NCBI GenBank assembly: GCA_964415365.1
Contig: CAYPYW010000009.1
Coordinates: 25,224 to 89,223, forward strand
Direction: 5' to 3'
DNA length: 64,000 bases
From: Hydromicrobium sp964415365
Lineage (GTDB): Bacteria; Actinomycetota; Humimicrobiia; Humimicrobiales; Humimicrobiaceae
The position numbers and the translations under genes were made by a program. Within the stretch, counting starts at the first letter, position 1. The number at the start of each line of letters is the position of its first letter. Under the pieces are notes generated by a model, which was not told the DNA's origin, ran no database searches, and worked only from the letters and a program-made list of their open reading frames with translations. This document shows positions 60,624 through 64,000 of this stretch, piece after piece.

Positions 60624-61484
60624 ATGAAAACTATTAGGAGAATTTTTTTATTCATCCCACTTTTCTTTGTTTTCTGTTTTATAGTCGTGCCGACAGTATG
60701 GAGTTGGGTTATTTCTTTTTATACTCCTAATGGAAGTTTAGGATTTTCTAATTATAAAATTTTTGCCAACTATACGATGTGGAACATTTCTAATTTTCCA
60801 CATTTTCCACTGGGGGCTGTAATTCACAATATTATATGGATACTAGTAAGTTTACCTCTAGCAATTTTATTGGGTTTGATAGTTGCAGCTTTTACAAGTG
60901 GTTTAAAAGGTGGTGTATTTTTTAGATGGATCTTCTTCTCGCCATTAGTTATACCTGGAGTTGTGATCGGAACGCTCGGTAGCATAATTTTCCATGACAA
61001 AGCAGGAGTTGTACCAGCTTTCTTTAAAGCTATTGGAATTGAAAGTTTAGATGTTACATGGTATTCTCGACCACAACTGGCTTTATTCTCCTGTATATTA
61101 ATAGGGATAATGTCATCTGTAGCTTATAGCACTATATTCTATAGTGCGGGAATTGATTCAATTCCAAAGGAAGTTACCGAGGCGGCAAAAATAGATGGAG
61201 CCTCTTCCTTCAAAATTTTAACTAAGATTCATTGGCCAATGCTAAGACCCATCACACTTACATTATCATCTATTCTTTTGCTTACGTATTTTAGAACGTT
61301 TGATGTGGTATATGTAATGACAAAAGGAGGACCCGGTGAAGCTTCAAATGTCCTTGGCTTATCTCTTTACTTGAATGCTTTTTATTTTTTAAGGCAAAAT
61401 ACGGCTGCAGCTATTGGAGTAGTTCTTTTCCTGATTTCACTTATTACAAGTTACTTTATAGTTAGAAAGATGGTATTATCATAA
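60624..61484 (+). CDS. Sugar ABC transporter permease (MalF type)
   Basis: From ATG 60624 the protein has about 286 residues; a TTG at 60603 is possible but the ATG has AGAGG about 9 nt upstream. It has six transmembrane helices, starts FLFIPLFFVFCFIVVPTVWS, and carries the EAA loop EAAKIDGASSFKILTKIHWP and the MTKGGPGEASNVLGLSLYLN segment of CUT1 MalF-type permeases. It pairs with the next gene, whose ATG overlaps its stop by 1 nt. Confidence 0.91.
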   Translation: MKTIRRIFLFIPLFFVFCFIVVPTVWSWVISFYTPNGSLGFSNYKIFANYTMWNISNFPHFPLGAVIHNIIWILVSLPLAILLGLIVAAFTSGLKGGVFFRWIFFSPLVIPGVVIGTLGSIIFHDKAGVVPAFFKAIGIESLDVTWYSRPQLALFSCILIGIMSSVAYSTIFYSAGIDSIPKEVTEAAKIDGASSFKILTKIHWPMLRPITLTLSSILLLTYFRTFDVVYVMTKGGPGEASNVLGLSLYLNAFYFLRQNTAAAIGVVLFLISLITSYFIVRKMVLS

Positions 61485-62305
61485 TGAAAATATCAATATT
61501 TGTAAAATATTTAGTCCTCGTAATTCTTTCATTAATAATTTTATTTCCTTTAGTATCATTATTAATGGTATCAACTAGGTCATATAGTGAGATTCTAAAA
61601 GGGTGGTGGCATTTTGGGAATCTCTCTTTTTCCTTTCGTGGTTTTATAAAAGCTTGGTCATATGGAAATTGGCCTCTAAGTCGTGGGATTATTAATTCTT
61701 TTACATATGTGGTACCAGCATGTCTAATTTCTGTCTTTATGTCATTTGCAGCAGCGTACTTTTTTTCCAGGTATAAAGTTTTTGGGAAAAGAGTCCTTCT
61801 AACGACCTTTCTAGTGTTTTATGGAATTCCACTTCAAGCTGTCATTATTCCACTATTTAAAATAATAAACTTTCTAAATTTAACAGATAATTTATTAGCC
61901 TTGGTGATTCTTCATGTTTCTCTTTCCCTGTTATGGATGATACCATTTTTTTATAATTATTTCAGATATCTTCCGAAAGAGACAGAAGAAGCTGCTAAAG
62001 TTGATGGTGCTTCAGATCTAACTATAATAGCAAGAATTGTAATGCCTGTTGCATTGCCTGCGATAGTATCAATGGCAGTTTTGCAGTTTACGTTAGCGTG
62101 GGGTGAATTTTTTATGCCTCTAGTCTTTATCAACTCGTTAGAAAAGTATCCATCTGTTCTGCAGGTACCAAAATTCGTAGGATTAATGGCTGCTGATTTT
62201 CAGGCCATGGGTGCTGCTGCAATTTATACCATGTTAGTGCCGTTACTTGTTTATATATTATTTAGAAGATATATTGTTAGAGGTGTAAGTGGTATTATGG
62301 GGTAA
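61484..62305 (+). CDS. Sugar ABC transporter permease (MalG type)
   Basis: The 273-residue protein has six transmembrane helices, LLMVSTRSYSEILKGWWHFG near the start, the EAA loop EAAKVDGASDLTIIARIVMP and LEKYPSVLQVPKFVG near the end. It matches the permease at 50558 over its length, for example in SYSEILKGWW against PLSEVLHGWW. As in the first importer, no ATPase gene accompanies it. Confidence 0.92.
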   Translation: MKISIFVKYLVLVILSLIILFPLVSLLMVSTRSYSEILKGWWHFGNLSFSFRGFIKAWSYGNWPLSRGIINSFTYVVPACLISVFMSFAAAYFFSRYKVFGKRVLLTTFLVFYGIPLQAVIIPLFKIINFLNLTDNLLALVILHVSLSLLWMIPFFYNYFRYLPKETEEAAKVDGASDLTIIARIVMPVALPAIVSMAVLQFTLAWGEFFMPLVFINSLEKYPSVLQVPKFVGLMAADFQAMGAAAIYTMLVPLLVYILFRRYIVRGVSGIMG

Positions 62306-62788
62306 TACAGATGATTTTTGATAGCCACAAATAGTTGAAACCTAACTAAAATATAACTATAGGAAGAGTATATAGTCTTAAAACTAGGTTTATGCAAATG
62401 CTCCGGAGGTTATATATAACTATAAATACTTGCCATCAAAGAAAGAGATAGAGTCAAATACAGTAGTATAGTACTTAGAAAAATATTTGTCCTCATCATT
62501 TTAGAGTTCTCAGTGAGTGTGGAGAAGAGTTTAAAAAGATAGTGACCCAGAGATTAACATTAATAGAAATAAAAAATGCTTTTAATATTTTCTTTGACAA
62601 TCTTGATTTGATAAAGTTTTTGGTTAAACTGTAGGCCATTCCTAAGCATCTAGAATTATCATGCAAATATAATTTAATAAACTGTGTAGTTGCACTAAGT
62701 AGGTATTACTAATTTAGTAAATATTATATTTAGGAATTATCTTGAAAGTTGTTATGCCCTGTAGACATATATAGGAGTGAATTTGTTT
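62306..62788. other. Intergenic region before butyrate kinase
   Basis: About 480 nt without a supported gene. On the plus strand from about 62485 an open piece of around 50 codons (CPHHFRVLSECGEEFKKIVT, then RLTLIEIKNAFNIFFDNLD) reads like protein but is cut by a TAG at about 62631 and lacks a start. It may be a decayed gene. Confidence 0.35.
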
Positions 62789-63862
62789 ATGTTTAAGATA
62801 TTAGCAATAAATCCTGGTTCTACATCTACAAAAATAGGTATTTTTAATGGTCGAGAAATTTGTAGTACCAAAACCATTAGGTATAGTAAAAAAGAATTAA
62901 ATTATTTTAGGAAAATAATTGATCAGATTGATCATAGAATGCAGTCAATTGATAATTTTATTAAAGAAAATAATATCAATTTAAGCAAAGTTGATATCTT
63001 TATTGGTCGAGGAGGTTATTTAAAGCCGCTTAGAAGTGGCTTGTATAAAGTAAATAAAAAAATGATCAATGATCTAGTTAAAGCAAAATATGGAGAACAT
63101 GCATCAAACCTGGGAGCAATAATAGCGTATAATTATGCCAAAAAGTATAATAAGGAAGCTTTTATATTAGACCCTGTATGTGTGGATGAATTGAATCAGA
63201 TAGCTAAGATAAGCGGCCACCCTCTTTTTGAGAGAAAGAGTATTTTCCATGCATTAAATCATAAAAGAGTTGCCAGAGCTGCTTCCAAAGAGCTAGGAAA
63301 AGATTATGAAAAATTAAATCTGATTGTGTGTCATCTTGGAGGTGGTATAACTATTGGTTTGCACAACCATGGTAGGGTTGTTGACGTTAATAATGCTATA
63401 GATGGAGAAGGCCCTTTCACACCAGAAAGGTCTGGTGGACTTCAAATAGGCAGTTTTTTAAGATATGTGTTTGAAAATAATTTAAATTATGATGAAAGTT
63501 TTAAAATGATTTGTGGCAATGGTGGTTTAGTTGCTTATTTTGGAACAACCAATTTTTCTGAGCTTATGCAGAAGTATGAAAATGGTAATGATAAAAAATT
63601 AAATGTAATAATAGAGGCAATGGCATATCAGATTTCCAAAAATATAGTTGCCATGGCAGCTCCGGTTTGTGGTAAGATCGATGGAATTATTTTGACTGGT
63701 GGATTAGCCCATTCTGAAAGTTTTATAAATCTTATAATTTCTAAAATAAAATTTATCACAAAGAATATATTTATTTATCCAGGAGAAGATGAATTGATGG
63801 CTATGGTTGAGGGTGTTTTGCTAGGTAAAAGTGAAAAGATCGAAATAATGGAATATAAGTAA
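62789..63862 (+). CDS. buk: Butyrate kinase
   Basis: The product of about 357 residues has the acetokinase-family start KILAINPGSTSTKIGIFNGR, then VDIFIGRGGYLKPLRSGLYK, YGEHASNLGAIIAY, FERKSIFHALNHKRVA, LIVCHLGGGITIGLHNHGRV and IDGEGPFTPERSGGLQIG, which distinguishes butyrate kinase from acetate kinase. It makes ATP from butyryl phosphate, or a branched homologue, in the last fermentation step. ATG 62789 gives the usual start; TTG 62783 lies closer to the AGGAG at 62773. No phosphotransbutyrylase gene is in view. Confidence 0.92.
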   Translation: MFKILAINPGSTSTKIGIFNGREICSTKTIRYSKKELNYFRKIIDQIDHRMQSIDNFIKENNINLSKVDIFIGRGGYLKPLRSGLYKVNKKMINDLVKAKYGEHASNLGAIIAYNYAKKYNKEAFILDPVCVDELNQIAKISGHPLFERKSIFHALNHKRVARAASKELGKDYEKLNLIVCHLGGGITIGLHNHGRVVDVNNAIDGEGPFTPERSGGLQIGSFLRYVFENNLNYDESFKMICGNGGLVAYFGTTNFSELMQKYENGNDKKLNVIIEAMAYQISKNIVAMAAPVCGKIDGIILTGGLAHSESFINLIISKIKFITKNIFIYPGEDELMAMVEGVLLGKSEKIEIMEYK

Positions 63863-63967
63863 TACGATAATATATTAATTGAGACATTCTTTAAAATCTT
63901 AAAAGTGTAATAAGTATACCTTTTATGTGGTTGAAGGTCCAGTATTCGAATTGCTTTATTTAAAATC

Positions 63968-63996
63968 TATATGAAACGGTATCGTTGCTTCATATA
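63968..63996. promoter_or_regulatory. Operator-like inverted repeat at the right edge
   Basis: TATATGAA and TTCATATA flank a centre containing the palindrome AACGGTATCGTT. It has the look of a LacI-family operator but differs from the GTTAnnnATAAC type. It probably belongs to a gene beyond the window. Confidence 0.35.
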
Positions 63997-64000
63997 AAAA

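Noticed and set aside
45780..64000. A prophage or integrative element with recognisable integrase
   Set aside because: Despite the tRNA fragment, I see no integrase, capsid, terminase or conjugation genes in the window. Only the island border is supported.

Overview
The window is a low-GC stretch of bacterial chromosome (roughly 35-38% GC by eye). Gene order in the core resembles Bacillota-type blocks: rpsF-ssb-rpsR-DUF2232-rplI-dnaB-purA, then greA-lysS-mcsA-mcsB-clpC-disA-ispD-ispF-gltX-cysE-cysS-rlmB-yacP. TTG and GTG starts are common, Shine-Dalgarno sites are good, and secreted proteins are lipoproteins. CoA-based fermentation genes (2-hydroxyacyl-CoA dehydratase, acyl-CoA dehydrogenase with a ferredoxin-bearing EtfAB, butyrate kinase) point to a strict anaerobe with a Gram-positive-like envelope. 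Species or phylum cannot be fixed from this sequence alone; Bacillota or a deep candidate lineage with similar gene order are both possible.

Layout. 1-6.6 kb: a type I-C CRISPR-Cas operon on the minus strand (cas3-cas5-cas8c-cas7-cas4). The cas4 gene runs off the left edge, where cas1, cas2 and the array are expected. cas3 carries an in-frame TAG stop, and a 5' fragment of a second cas3 lies directly upstream. 6.8-11.2 kb: a small lipoprotein, then a minus-strand operon of a GerMN lipoprotein, two 2-hydroxyacyl-CoA dehydratase subunits and their ATP-dependent activator. 11.4-14.8 kb: NAD salvage (nicotinamidase, nicotinate phosphoribosyltransferase), a histidine phosphatase and an MscS channel. 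15-22.4 kb: ribosomal, replication and purine genes, with a one-base frameshift in purA. 22.8-37.5 kb: a lone pstB, then the greA-to-yacP housekeeping run. 37.5-45.7 kb: a secreted nuclease; an opposing bioY / carboxyltransferase-BCCP / accC operon whose carboxyltransferase lacks its metal ligands; and an acyl-CoA dehydrogenase-EtfBA operon.

From 45.7 kb the character changes. A 24-nt copy of a tRNA 3' end sits exactly at the border. It is followed by a two-component system, a VapBC toxin-antitoxin pair, a truncated ABC ATPase fused to an inverted lipoprotein fragment, and a sugar-utilisation cluster. That cluster has two paralogous sugar ABC importers (no ATPase gene), a LacI regulator, a NIF3-family protein, a Gfo/Idh/MocA oxidoreductase and a SIS-domain sugar-phosphate isomerase. 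Tandem 12-bp operator-like sites (GTTAnnnATAAC) stand before the NIF3 gene, lacI and the oxidoreductase, so these genes probably form one LacI-controlled regulon. A butyrate kinase closes the window.

The most unusual observations are the damaged or altered genes (cas3 TAG, purA frameshift, McsB lacking conserved catalytic-motif residues, CysRS with Ser in place of the first His of HIGH, the metal-less carboxyltransferase fusion), the tRNA-derived island border, and the tandem-operator regulon.
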